Notes: generated by a model not told the origin, from the letters alone. DNA of 30,385 nucleotides from an uncultured Oscillospiraceae bacterium (GCA_900547305.1 URGH01000028.1:1-30385), one strand, 5' to 3'; positions 7,297 to 15,016 are shown, counted from the first letter of the stretch. Made by a program: numbers and translations.

Positions 7297-8781
7297 ATGA
7301 ACTATGTAAGCACAAGGGATAAAAACAACAAAGTTTCGTCCGCCGAGGCGATAGCGCACGGAATATCAAAAGAGGGCGGGCTTTTCGTGCCCGAAAGCTT
7401 TCCGAAATTTTCGGGCGAAGATTTTGAAAATTTAAAAAAACTTGATTATATCGGCAGGGCGAAATATGTACTTAAAAACTTCCTTACCGATTTTACCGAG
7501 GAAGAGCTTGATTACTGCGTAAAGGGCGCATACACGGGCAGCTTTGATAACGGCGAACCCGCGCCTATGGCAAGGCTCGGGGAAAACATAAATATGTTAG
7601 AGCTTTGGCACGGACCTACCTGCGCCTTTAAAGACCTTGCGCTGCAAATGCTGCCGTATCTTTTAACCGTTTCGGCAAAAAAGGTTGCTGCGGGCAAAAA
7701 AACCGTTATATTGGTTGCAACCTCGGGCGATACCGGCAAAGCTGCCCTTGAGGGCTTTAAGGACGTTGCGGGCACGGAAATTATGGTGTTTTACCCGAAC
7801 GACGGCGTAAGCCCCATGCAAAAGCTGCAAATGGCTTCGCAAAAGGGCGGCAACGTTCACGTTTGCGCAATAAACGGCAATTTTGACGACGCACAGACAG
7901 GCGTTAAAAAAATCTTTACCGATAAAGCGGTGGCGGAACACCTGCTTGAGCACAATATGCAGTTTTCCTCTGCCAACTCAATAAACTGGGGGAGATTAGC
8001 ACCTCAGATAGTTTACTATGTATCCGCCTACTGCGATTTGCTGAACCGCGGCGAAAGCCTTGAAAACGGCTTTAACGTTACCGTGCCTACGGGCAATTTC
8101 GGCAATATTTTAGCGGCTTACTACGCTAAAAAAATGGGTGTGCCGATAAACAAGCTTATTTGCGCCTCAAACTCGAACAACGTTCTGACCGATTTTATAA
8201 AGACAGGCAAGTACGACCGCAACCGTGATTTTTACACCACCGTTTCGCCCTCTATGGATATACTTATTTCAAGCAACCTTGAAAGAATGTTGTTTGAGCT
8301 ATCGGGCTGCGATGATAAAGCGGTGGCGGAAATGCAAAACGAGCTTAAAAACAGCGGTGCGTTTTGCGTGACCGATGATATGGAAAAGAAAATCACCGAG
8401 CTTTTCTGGGGCGGCTGCTGCGATGATATGCAAACTCTTGAAACTATCGGGAATACTTATAAGGAATACGGTTATCTGTGCGATACCCATACCGCTGTTG
8501 CGGTAAATGTTTACGGGCAGTATGTAAAGGCTACGGGGGATAACCGACCCGTGGTTATCGCCTCAACCGCGTCGCCCTATAAATTTGCCGACAGCGTGCT
8601 TTCGGCATTGACCGATAAAAAGGCGGAAAGCGATTTCGATAAGGTAAGGCAGCTATCCCGGCTTACCTCTACCGAAATTCCCGAGCCGATAAAAGCGCTT
8701 GAAAATGCGGATATACGCTTTAAGGAAGTATGCGAAAAGGACGAAATGCTCAGCGCTGTGTATTCTGCGCTGAAAATCTGA
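7297..8781 (+). CDS. thrC: Threonine synthase
   Basis: A 494-residue PLP enzyme that converts O-phosphohomoserine to threonine. This is the long (yeast/E. coli-like) form: it starts MNYVSTRDKNNKVSSAEAI and contains ELWHGPTCAFKDLALQM, where Lys112 forms the Schiff base with PLP. VATSGDTGKAALEGF binds the phosphate of the cofactor, and QFSSANSINWGRLAPQIVYY and VPTGNFGNILAAYYAKKMG are strongly conserved. AAAGGAG precedes the ATG. No other threonine-pathway genes are near, so it is probably transcribed alone from the TTGACA promoter inside the preceding gene and ends at a bidirectional terminator. Confidence 0.97.
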   Translation: MNYVSTRDKNNKVSSAEAIAHGISKEGGLFVPESFPKFSGEDFENLKKLDYIGRAKYVLKNFLTDFTEEELDYCVKGAYTGSFDNGEPAPMARLGENINMLELWHGPTCAFKDLALQMLPYLLTVSAKKVAAGKKTVILVATSGDTGKAALEGFKDVAGTEIMVFYPNDGVSPMQKLQMASQKGGNVHVCAINGNFDDAQTGVKKIFTDKAVAEHLLEHNMQFSSANSINWGRLAPQIVYYVSAYCDLLNRGESLENGFNVTVPTGNFGNILAAYYAKKMGVPINKLICASNSNNVLTDFIKTGKYDRNRDFYTTVSPSMDILISSNLERMLFELSGCDDKAVAEMQNELKNSGAFCVTDDMEKKITELFWGGCCDDMQTLETIGNTYKEYGYLCDTHTAVAVNVYGQYVKATGDNRPVVIASTASPYKFADSVLSALTDKKAESDFDKVRQLSRLTSTEIPEPIKALENADIRFKEVCEKDEMLSAVYSALKI

Positions 8782-8784
8782 ATA

Positions 8785-8819
8785 TAATTCGGAATGCGTA
8801 ATTCGTAATTCGGAATTAT
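8785..8819. repeat. Short AATTCG-type repeat
   Basis: Three near-identical units (AATTCGGAAT, AATTCGT, AATTCGGAAT) lie in a row, and the outer parts form an imperfect inverted repeat ATAATTCGG...TTCGGAATTAT. It lies directly after thrC. Short A+T-rich arrays of this kind are common between genes in Clostridia; no function is evident. Confidence 0.4.
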
Positions 8820-8825
8820 TAAAAA

Positions 8826-8861
8826 TCCCTCCCCAATATTTGGGGAGGATGCTCCTTTTTT
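8826..8861. terminator. Bidirectional terminator (thrC / DUF1540 gene)
   Basis: A perfect 9-bp stem CCTCCCCAA/TTGGGGAGG (8828-8836 with 8840-8848) with a TAT loop. On the plus strand a T run follows at 8855-8861. On the minus strand the stem is followed by GATTTTT. It lies between the convergent thrC and DUF1540 genes and can serve both. Confidence 0.65.
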
Positions 8862-8885
8862 GAAAGGAAACGGCAGTACGAGGAT

Positions 8886-9050
8886 TTATCTTGCCTCGAA
8901 GGTATCGCAGCAGGTGTCCTTGCAGGTAGAGGCTTCGCCGTGACCTACGCGAATTTTGCCGGCGGCGCACATATCGTCCGCTGTGTGATGAACACAGTTA
9001 CATACATCGCACGCTACGCAAAGTTTGGTTTCACATTTACAGTCTGACAT
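8886..9050 (-). CDS. DUF1540 Cys-rich small protein
   Basis: A 54-residue protein beginning MSDCKCETKLCVACDVCNC and ending TCCDTFEAR. Ten residues are cysteine (4, 6, 11, 14, 17, 19, 28, 43, 47, 48). The pattern CxxCxxCxC...H-H, followed by a central IRVGHGEAS and a final CxxTCCDTF, fits the DUF1540 family, which is widespread in Clostridia and Bacilli and usually carries one or two such Cys clusters. These presumably bind zinc or another metal. No biochemical function is established. AAAGGAA (minus strand, 9061-9067) lies 10 bases upstream of the ATG. A small inverted repeat (GACCC 9070-9074 with GGGTC 9081-9085) sits in the 5' untranslated region. The gene is convergent with thrC and divergent from the phosphoesterase. 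Confidence 0.85.
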   Translation of the reverse strand: MSDCKCETKLCVACDVCNCVHHTADDMCAAGKIRVGHGEASTCKDTCCDTFEAR

Positions 9051-9141
9051 ATCGGTTCAATTCCTTTCCGACCCGTTTCGGGGTCCTTATTATTATGTCC
9101 GATTATGTTCAAATTATTAAAATTTTAAAGGAGGAAAAGCT

Positions 9142-9819
9142 CTGAGTATATACGGAATTTCCGATTTGCATTTATCCTTCGGCACAAATAAGCCAATGAA
9201 TATTTTTAAAGGCTGGGAAAATCACACCGAGCGTATTTCGGCTAACTGGAAAAGACTTGTAAAGCCCGCCGATACCGTTATTTTACCGGGCGATTTCTCT
9301 TGGGGTTTAAAATTAGAGGAAACAAAAAAGGATTTTGAATTTTTGGAAAATTTGCCCGGCAAAAAAATTCTTTTAAAGGGAAATCACGACCTGTGGTGGA
9401 GCACCTCGAAAAAATTAAGGGAATTTTTAAACGATAATAATTTCGGCTCGGTTGACTTTATCTTTAATAATTGCGCCGTGTGTGAGGGGTATGCCGTTGC
9501 GGGAACGCGCGGCTGGTTTTTTGACGATAAGCCCGACCCGAAAGTTTTGCAACGCGAGGCGGGAAGACTGGAATTATCCCTGTTGGCGGCGGAAAAAACG
9601 GGCTTGCCCATACTTACCTTTCTGCATTACCCCTGCGTTTGGGGCGACGAGGTATGCGAAGAAATTTTCGGCGTTATAAAGCGCCACGGAATAAATCAGG
9701 TCTACCACGGTCACATACACGGCGCGGGCGCCTGCAAGGTAAAAACCGAGTACGGCGGCGTAAAATTTCGGCTTTTATCCTGTGATTGCGTTGATTTTAC
9801 ACCTGTTTTTATTGCTTAA
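9142..9819 (+). CDS. Calcineurin-like metallophosphoesterase, CTG start
   Basis: A 225-residue phosphoesterase with the full two-metal site: SDLHLSF (Asp8, His10), LPGDFSW (Asp51), LKGNHDLWW (Asn81, His82), a later FLHYP, and the C-terminal YHGHIHG. The start must be the CTG at 9142. The frame opens after a TAA at 9118, contains no ATG, GTG or TTG before 9166, and AAAGGAGG (9127-9134) lies 7 bases ahead of the CTG. A start at the TTG at 9166 would remove the Asp8 metal ligand. The family occurs throughout Clostridia as a stand-alone cytosolic protein; its substrate is unknown. It lies about 140 bases before tig, which has its own promoter. Confidence 0.88.
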   Translation: MSIYGISDLHLSFGTNKPMNIFKGWENHTERISANWKRLVKPADTVILPGDFSWGLKLEETKKDFEFLENLPGKKILLKGNHDLWWSTSKKLREFLNDNNFGSVDFIFNNCAVCEGYAVAGTRGWFFDDKPDPKVLQREAGRLELSLLAAEKTGLPILTFLHYPCVWGDEVCEEIFGVIKRHGINQVYHGHIHGAGACKVKTEYGGVKFRLLSCDCVDFTPVFIA

Positions 9820-9861
9820 TATATAAATTTTGCCGAATTTACGAAAAGTTTAAAAAATGTA

Positions 9862-9890
9862 TGGAAAATATTATTTAGTTATGCTATAAT
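9862..9890 (+). promoter_or_regulatory. SigA promoter of tig
   Basis: TGGAAA (9862-9867), 17 bases and TATAAT (9885-9890), with TGC just before the -10 element (extended -10). Start near 9897, giving a leader of about 63 bases. Confidence 0.6.
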
Positions 9891-9959
9891 AATTTGAACT
9901 ATGTAAAATGAGTAAAAGGTGCGTGCGCACTGCTCGTTTTGCTTTACGGAGGTAAAAAA

Positions 9960-11357
9960 ATGAGCTTAAAAGAAACAAAAAAGATTGATACCAACAGATA
10001 TCAGTTGGAAATCACCGTTGACGGTGAGAAATTCCGCGAGGCAATTCGCGAGGCTTACAAGAAAAACTGCAAGAAGATAAACGTTCCCGGTTTCAGAAGA
10101 GGCAAAGCTCCGCTTCACATAATCGAGACTTACTACGGCACCGAAATATTCTTTGAGGACGCTCTCAACCTGCTTTATAACGACTTGGTTGACGAGGCTA
10201 TAACAGAATCGGGTCTTAAAGTTATAAACGATAAAATGGACTTTGAAATGGTTTCCATTTCCAAAGAGGACGGTGCTGATTTCAAGGTATCCGTTACAAC
10301 CTACCCCGAAATAGAAATAGGCGATTACAAGGGCTTAAAGGCTGAAAAGACCGCCGTTAAGGTTGACGCTGCCGAGGTAAACGCCGAAGTAAACGCTATG
10401 GTTGAGCGCAATGCGCGTATGGTTTCCGTTGAGGACCGCGTAGCTCAAAAGGACGATACCGTTATTATCGACTTTGAGGGTTTTGTTGACGGAAAGGCGT
10501 TTGACGGCGGCAAGGCTGAGGGTCACTCCTTAGTTCTCGGTTCGGGTCAGTTTATTCCCGGCTTTGAGGATCAGATAATCGGCAAGAATATCGGTGATGA
10601 GTTTGACGTTAACGTTACTTTCCCCGAGGATTACGGTGCGAAAGACCTTGCAGGCAAGGCTGCCGTATTCAAGGTTAAGCTGCACGAGATAAAGATTAAA
10701 GAGCTGCCGACGGTTGACGATGAGTTTGCAAAGGACGTAAGCGAGTTTGATACTCTTAAGGAATTAAAGGCTGATATTAAGAAAAAGGCTTTGGAGCGCA
10801 AGCAGAAGGCTGCCGACGAAGCGGTTGAAAACGCGCTTGTTCAGCAGATAGTTGACGGCATTAAGGGTGATATTCCCGAGGCTATGTTTGAAAATCGCCT
10901 TGAGCAGTGCGTTGAGGACTTTGCTTACAGGCTGCAGTCGCAGGGTCTTAACCTTGAAACCTACTTAAAGTACACCAATTCCAATATTGACGATTTCAAG
11001 AAATCCTTCCGCCCGCAGGCTGAAATGCAGGTTAAGTACAGACTTGCTCTTGAAAAAATAGTTGAGCTTGAAAATATTACTCCCGATGAAAAGGATATTG
11101 AGGAGCAGTATAAGAAGATGGCTGAGGATTACGGCGTAGAGCTTGAAAAGGTTAAAGCCGCTATTCCCGCAAGCGAGCTTTCAAAGGATATTGCGGTAGG
11201 CAAGGCAATTGACCTTGTTAAGGAAAACGCGGTTATAACCGAGGTTCAAGAGAAGGCTGAGGAAGAAAAGAAACCCGCCGCCAAGAAGACCGCGGCTAAA
11301 AAGCCCGCTGCAAAGAAAACAGCAGCTAAAAAGACAGAGGAAAAAAGCGCCGAATAA
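9960..11357 (+). CDS. tig: Trigger factor (ribosome-bound chaperone)
   Basis: A 465-residue chaperone and peptidyl-prolyl isomerase that binds nascent chains at the ribosomal exit tunnel. The N-terminal ribosome-binding signature GFRRGKA is at 44-50. The FKBP-type isomerase domain spans about 155-245 (KDDTVIIDFEGFVDGKAFDG, GSGQFIPGFEDQIIGKNIGD). A helical C-terminal chaperone domain follows. The last 33 residues are an unusual run of AAKK/PAAKK units ending EEKSAE, which makes the protein longer than the usual 430 or so residues. The ATG at 9960 is chosen for the GGAGG ahead of it; an upstream in-frame ATG at 9939 has none. clpP and clpX follow in the same direction, a conserved protein-quality-control neighbourhood. 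Confidence 0.97.
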   Translation: MSLKETKKIDTNRYQLEITVDGEKFREAIREAYKKNCKKINVPGFRRGKAPLHIIETYYGTEIFFEDALNLLYNDLVDEAITESGLKVINDKMDFEMVSISKEDGADFKVSVTTYPEIEIGDYKGLKAEKTAVKVDAAEVNAEVNAMVERNARMVSVEDRVAQKDDTVIIDFEGFVDGKAFDGGKAEGHSLVLGSGQFIPGFEDQIIGKNIGDEFDVNVTFPEDYGAKDLAGKAAVFKVKLHEIKIKELPTVDDEFAKDVSEFDTLKELKADIKKKALERKQKAADEAVENALVQQIVDGIKGDIPEAMFENRLEQCVEDFAYRLQSQGLNLETYLKYTNSNIDDFKKSFRPQAEMQVKYRLALEKIVELENITPDEKDIEEQYKKMAEDYGVELEKVKAAIPASELSKDIAVGKAIDLVKENAVITEVQEKAEEEKKPAAKKTAAKKPAAKKTAAKKTEEKSAE

Positions 11358-11373
11358 TTCGGTATATTAACAA

Positions 11374-11400
11374 GAGAGTGTCGGCATTGCCGGCGCTCTC
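11374..11400 (+). terminator. Hairpin after tig, no clear T run
   Basis: GAGAGTGTCGGC (11374-11385) pairs with GCCGGCGCTCTC (11389-11400), 12 bp with two G-U pairs and an ATT loop. No T run follows, so it may be only a weak terminator or an RNA-processing site allowing reduced read-through into clpP. Confidence 0.4.
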
Positions 11401-11468
11401 ATAATTGATTATAAATGCTAAAAACTGTCAATACTAAGGCGAGAGCCTAAAAAACGGAGGTAAATAGA

Positions 11469-12056
11469 ATGGATATGAGCTTGGTACCATATGTAATTGA
11501 ACAGACCAGCAGGGGCGAGCGCTCCTACGATATTTTCTCAAGACTTTTGAATGACCGCATTATAATGCTGAACGACGAGGTAAACAACGCGTCCGCCAGT
11601 GTTATAATCGCTCAAATGCTCTACCTTGAGGGGCAGGACCCCGAGAAGGATATAAACTTCTACATTAACAGCCCCGGCGGCGCAGTTACGGCAGGTATGG
11701 CTATTTACGATACCATGCAGTACATTAAGTGCGATGTAAGCACCATTTGTATGGGTATGGCGGCAAGTATGGGCGCGTTTTTACTGGCTGCCGGCACTAA
11801 GGGCAAGCGCTTGGCGCTGCCCAACAGTGAAATTATGATTCATCAGCCGCTCGGTCAGGCGCAGGGTCAGGCTACGGATATTCTCATTCACGCACACCAC
11901 ATTGAGCAGATTCGCAGCAATATCAATAAGATATTGGCAGAGGAAACCGGCAAGCCCTTAGAGCAGATACAGATAGACACCGAGAGGGATAACTTTATGA
12001 CCGCTGCCGAGGCTGCGGAATACGGGCTTATTGACAAAGTAATTTCTAAGAGATAG
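11469..12056 (+). CDS. clpP: ATP-dependent Clp protease proteolytic subunit
   Basis: A 195-residue serine protease subunit that forms the tetradecameric Clp chamber. The triad is Ser100 in GMAASMGAFLLAAG, His125 in EIMIHQPLG and Asp174 in TERDNFMTA. INSPGGAVTAGMAIYDTMQ (67 onward) is the oxyanion strand. There is little propeptide: the family motif SLVPYVIEQTSRGERSYDIFSRLL begins at residue 4. ACGGAGG stands upstream of the ATG. It lies 10 bases before clpX and between tig and clpX, the most common arrangement for the housekeeping ClpP. Confidence 0.98.
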   Translation: MDMSLVPYVIEQTSRGERSYDIFSRLLNDRIIMLNDEVNNASASVIIAQMLYLEGQDPEKDINFYINSPGGAVTAGMAIYDTMQYIKCDVSTICMGMAASMGAFLLAAGTKGKRLALPNSEIMIHQPLGQAQGQATDILIHAHHIEQIRSNINKILAEETGKPLEQIQIDTERDNFMTAAEAAEYGLIDKVISKR

Positions 12057-12066
12057 AGGTATTCAA

Positions 12067-13308
12067 ATGCCGAATGACAGGGACAATGAAATACGCTGCT
12101 CGTTCTGCGGCAAAACGCAAGACGAGGTGACAAGGCTGGTTGAGGGTCCGGGCGTTTATATTTGCGATAACTGCATTGAGTTTTGCAACGCGCTGCTTTC
12201 CGATGATGAGGAAGGTATACCAAAAAAGCGCAAAAAAAAGCCACAGCAGGATTTCGTGCTGCCCAAGCCGCAGGAAATTAAGCAAAAGCTGGATGAATAC
12301 GTTATCGGGCAGGACGAGGCTAAAAAAACGCTTGCCGTTGCGGTGTATAACCACTATAAGCGCATTTTTAAAAATGAGTCAGCCGATGTTGAACTTAACA
12401 AAAGCAACGTTTTAATGCTGGGTCCCACGGGTGTTGGTAAAACCCTGCTTGCGCAGACGTTGGCTAAAATTCTCGACGTGCCGATTGCCATTACCGACGC
12501 CACCACCCTTACCGAGGCAGGCTATGTGGGCGAGGATGTGGAAAACATACTTCTCCGCTTAATACAGGCGGCGGATTATGATATTGAAAAGGCGGAGCGC
12601 GGAATTATTTATGTTGATGAAATAGATAAAATCGCTCGCAAGTCGGAAAACGCCTCTATAACCCGCGATGTAAGCGGCGAGGGCGTTCAGCAGGCGCTGC
12701 TTAAAATTCTTGAGGGAACGGTTTCAAACGTTCCGCCGCAGGGCGGCAGAAAACACCCGCAGCAGGAGTTTATTCAAATTGATACTACAAATATCCTCTT
12801 TATTTGCGCCGGCGCTTTTGACGGAATAGAAAAGGTTATTGAGCGCAGAATAGGCGGCAGCAGCTTAGGCTTCGGGGCGGATGTAAAGTCGCCGAAATCG
12901 GTTGAGGCTGAGGCGGTTGCAACACAAGCGACACATCAGGATTTGGTTAAGTTCGGAATGATTCCCGAGCTTGTGGGGCGGCTGCCTGTTATAACCGCGC
13001 TTAACGGTATGGATAAGGAAACGCTTATAAGAATTATGACCGAGCCGAAAAACTCTATTGTAAAGCAGTATAAAGCGCTTTTCAAAATGGATAATATCGA
13101 CCTTGAATTTGAAAAGGAAGCGCTTGAGCGCATTGCGGAGCTTACAATCGAGCGCAAAACGGGTGCGCGCGGTCTGCGCTCTATAATAGAAAGCGTTTTG
13201 CAGCCGCTTATGTTTGAAAGCCCGTCGGACAGCAGCATAACTAAAATTACCGTAACCAAAGATACGGTAGAAAACGGCAAAGCGGAAATTATGCGCAAGG
13301 CTTCTTAA
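12067..13308 (+). CDS. clpX: ATP-dependent Clp protease ATPase subunit ClpX
   Basis: A 413-residue AAA+ unfoldase. The N-terminal zinc-binding domain has Cys11, Cys14, Cys33 and Cys36. Walker A is GPTGVGKT (119-126), the pore loop is in EAGYVGEDVE, and Walker B is GIIYVDEID. An LGFGAD loop, the equivalent of the IGF loop that docks on ClpP, is present. The C-terminal ERKTGARGLRSIIE contains the sensor-2 arginine. Length and order are normal. With clpP it forms ClpXP, which degrades tagged and regulatory proteins. A terminator follows about 10 bases after the stop. Confidence 0.98.
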   Translation: MPNDRDNEIRCSFCGKTQDEVTRLVEGPGVYICDNCIEFCNALLSDDEEGIPKKRKKKPQQDFVLPKPQEIKQKLDEYVIGQDEAKKTLAVAVYNHYKRIFKNESADVELNKSNVLMLGPTGVGKTLLAQTLAKILDVPIAITDATTLTEAGYVGEDVENILLRLIQAADYDIEKAERGIIYVDEIDKIARKSENASITRDVSGEGVQQALLKILEGTVSNVPPQGGRKHPQQEFIQIDTTNILFICAGAFDGIEKVIERRIGGSSLGFGADVKSPKSVEAEAVATQATHQDLVKFGMIPELVGRLPVITALNGMDKETLIRIMTEPKNSIVKQYKALFKMDNIDLEFEKEALERIAELTIERKTGARGLRSIIESVLQPLMFESPSDSSITKITVTKDTVENGKAEIMRKAS

Positions 13309-13317
13309 AAACACTAT

Positions 13318-13352
13318 GGCAGCAGAAATCTATCGGTTTCCGCTGCCGTTTT
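13318..13352 (+). terminator. Intrinsic terminator of clpPX
   Basis: GGCAGCAGAAA (13318-13328) pairs with TTTCCGCTGCC (13337-13347) with one A-C mismatch, then GTTTT. It lies just after clpX. Confidence 0.7.
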
Positions 13353-13373
13353 AATGTTAGGTGGTAGAAGAAT

Positions 13374-14009
13374 ATGACCGAAAGGTTCATTTTCATATTT
13401 GAAATGCTCGGCGTAATAGCCACGGCGGCGTCTGGCGCTATGGCGGGAATGAAAAAGCATATGGATATGCTCGGAGTAGGTGTGCTTGCGGTAACGGCGG
13501 CTATGGGCGGCGGAATAATACGCGATTTAATTCTCGGCGCAATTCCGCCCGTAGCGTTTGTAAAGCCTATTTATGCAGGCTCGGCTTTCGCGGTTGCGGC
13601 GGTTATGTTTTTCTTTCACCGTGCTTTCCCCGAGCACAGCTTTCAAAAGCTGCACGCGGCGGTGTTTCTGTATATGGACGCAATCGGTCTCGGCGCTTTT
13701 ACGGTGGTCGGCGTTCAGAAAGCCATTACTATGTACGGCTTTAAGCATATATTTCTGCTTTTTACTACCGGCTTTTTAACAGGCGTTGGCGGCGGCATAA
13801 TGCGGGATATTTTTGCGGGTGAAATTCCCGGAATATTCATAAAGCATTTTTACGCCTGCGCTTCGGTAATAGGCGCGGGGGCGTGCATAGCCCTGTGGAA
13901 ACCGTTCGGCACGGGAATAGCTATGGCGGCGGGAATTGTGGTTACAACCGCACTTAGGCTTTGCGCCGCGCATTTTAAATGGAACTTTTTCAGGGACAGA
14001 AATACATAG
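13374..14009 (+). CDS. TRIC-type cation channel (UPF0126 family)
   Basis: A 211-residue membrane protein with about seven hydrophobic segments arranged as two similar halves. Each half carries the glycine-rich signature: AAMGGGIIRDLILGAIPPVAF in the first and GVGGGIMRDIFAGEIPGIF in the second. This is the UPF0126/YicG pattern, now placed with the bacterial TRIC potassium-permeable channels. AGGTGG precedes the ATG. It lies between the clpX terminator and the recombinase and seems to be transcribed alone. The transported ion and physiological role here are inference from the family. Confidence 0.88.
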   Translation: MTERFIFIFEMLGVIATAASGAMAGMKKHMDMLGVGVLAVTAAMGGGIIRDLILGAIPPVAFVKPIYAGSAFAVAAVMFFFHRAFPEHSFQKLHAAVFLYMDAIGLGAFTVVGVQKAITMYGFKHIFLLFTTGFLTGVGGGIMRDIFAGEIPGIFIKHFYACASVIGAGACIALWKPFGTGIAMAAGIVVTTALRLCAAHFKWNFFRDRNT

Positions 14010-14045
14010 CCCCGTTTTTAAAATTATTTTCACAGGGTTTACAAT

Positions 14046-14073
14046 TTGCTACATAATCATCTTTCTGTATTAT
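14046..14073 (+). promoter_or_regulatory. Possible promoter of the recombinase gene
   Basis: TTGCTA (14046-14051), 16 bases and TATTAT (14068-14073), 25 bases before the recombinase start. The match is moderate and the A+T-rich context makes chance resemblance likely. Confidence 0.35.
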
Positions 14074-14097
14074 ATAAAGGCAGGGGGATGATTTTTT

Positions 14098-14706
14098 ATG
14101 ACCGAATACGGGTATGTACGCGTTTCAAGCACCGACCAAAACGAGGAAAGGCAGATTTCTGCGCTGCGGGAAAAGCAGATATTGCAGAAAAATATTTATA
14201 AGGATAAGCAGTCCGGCAAGGATTTTGAGCGCCCGCAGTATAAAAAAATGCTTAAAAGACTGAAAGCGGGCGACCTGCTCTATATTTTAAGTATTGACAG
14301 GCTCGGGCGAAATTACAAGGAAATTCAAAACCAGTGGCGAATACTTACCAAGGAGATAGGAGCCGATATTTGCGTTATAGATATGCCGCTTTTAGATACA
14401 CGCAACGGCAAGGACTTAATGGGTACGTTTATCGCCGACCTTGTGTTGCAGATACTTTCATTTGTGGCGCAGAGCGAACGCGAAAATATTAAAAAGCGGC
14501 AGTCGGAGGGCATTGCCGCTGCAAAGAAACGCGGGTTAAAATTCGGCAGACCGGATATTTCCCTGCCCGAGGGATTTGCCGATACCGTAAAACTTTGGGA
14601 GAAAAAAGAAATTGATATTAAGCAGGCTCTGGAGATTTGCGGGCTGAAAGAGGCTACATTTTACCGCCGATTGCGTGAATATCGCATGAAAAACAGCATT
14701 ATATAG
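14098..14706 (+). CDS. Serine recombinase (resolvase/invertase family)
   Basis: A 202-residue small serine recombinase. The catalytic domain covers about 1-140: YGYVRVSSTDQNEERQ with Arg8 and the nucleophile Ser10, then LLYILSIDRLGRNYKEI with the conserved DRLGR, and VAQSERENIKKRQSEGIAAA leading into the DNA-binding hinge KRGLKFGRP. The C-terminal 50 residues contain a Hin-like helix-turn-helix (DIKQALEICGLKEATFYRRL). Such enzymes resolve transposon cointegrates or invert DNA between short sites. No transposase, plasmid gene or invertible promoter is obvious here. It marks the left end of the accessory stretch 14098-16753. Its base composition resembles the housekeeping genes, so it need not be a recent arrival. 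Confidence 0.92.
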   Translation: MTEYGYVRVSSTDQNEERQISALREKQILQKNIYKDKQSGKDFERPQYKKMLKRLKAGDLLYILSIDRLGRNYKEIQNQWRILTKEIGADICVIDMPLLDTRNGKDLMGTFIADLVLQILSFVAQSERENIKKRQSEGIAAAKKRGLKFGRPDISLPEGFADTVKLWEKKEIDIKQALEICGLKEATFYRRLREYRMKNSII

Positions 14707-14757
14707 GTGCATTATTGTTGTTTTTTTGAAAAAAATAAAATAATTTGCAAAAAACAC

Positions 14758-14786
14758 TTGATTTTTGAATTAATATGTAATATAAT
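14758..14786 (+). promoter_or_regulatory. Strong SigA promoter of a non-coding transcript
   Basis: TTGATT (14758-14763), exactly 17 bases and the consensus TATAAT (14781-14786). It is one of the best promoters in the window, yet no credible gene starts within the next 200 bases. Start is expected near 14793. Confidence 0.7.
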
Positions 14787-14792
14787 GGTAAA

Positions 14793-14970
14793 TACAGTAG
14801 GGAGCGATAAATTCTTCTTACCTGATGCGGCGGCAAAAAAGAAAGTGGCTTCTCTTTTTGCACGGCCTGTTTCAGGGTTCTGCGCCCTGCTGTGCTTTCA
14901 GGCAAGGTTTCACCACCTCGCTTACAACAAAAAGCAACCCGTCGTTTATAACTCCGACAGGTTGCTTTTT
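14793..14970 (+). ncRNA. Candidate structured small RNA of unknown family
   Basis: A stretch of about 178 bases bounded by a consensus promoter and a strong intrinsic terminator: AAAAAGCAACC-C-GTCG pairs with CGAC-A-GGTTGCTTTTT (14929-14944 with 14955-14970). Inside, GCAAAAA pairs with TTTTTGC around GTGGC to form one long hairpin, and GCCTG...CAGGC encloses CAGGG...CCCTG to form a second, nested one. GAGCGA near the 5' end can pair with TCGCTT before the terminator. A reading frame runs through it, but its only ATG overlaps the -10 box and there is no ribosome binding site. Size would fit 6S RNA, but the 5' and 3' ends do not form the long closing stem. It could also be a leader of the downstream surface-protein gene. 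Confidence 0.45.
14929..14970 (+). terminator. Strong intrinsic terminator of the candidate RNA
   Basis: A 15-bp stem with one C-A mismatch and a 10-base loop. The A run on the left and the T run on the right are part of the stem, so it could also work on the minus strand. Transcription from the 14758 promoter should stop here unless anti-terminated. Confidence 0.7.
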
Positions 14971-14992
14971 GTATTTAGTTTAAAATACCAAC

Positions 14993-15016
14993 TATCAAAA
15001 GGTATACCTTTTGATA
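14993..15016. promoter_or_regulatory. Perfect 24-bp palindrome upstream of surface-protein gene
   Basis: TATCAAAAGG, a central TATA, then CCTTTTGATA: every base is symmetrical over 24 positions. It lies 28 bases before the start of the collagen-like gene and just after the RNA terminator. A perfect even-length palindrome this long is a good candidate operator for a dimeric repressor. It could also form an RNA hairpin near the ribosome binding site. No regulator can be assigned. Confidence 0.5.

Noticed and set aside
12865..13314. Antisense frames over clpX, and likewise over polC, dxr and ispG
   Set aside because: They are long only because of the codon use of the real genes; none has a ribosome binding site with a recognisable product.
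14793..14970. Assignment as 6S RNA
   Set aside because: Length fits, but the 5' and 3' ends do not form the long closing stem with a central bubble; the 3' end is used by the terminator. Left as unknown family.
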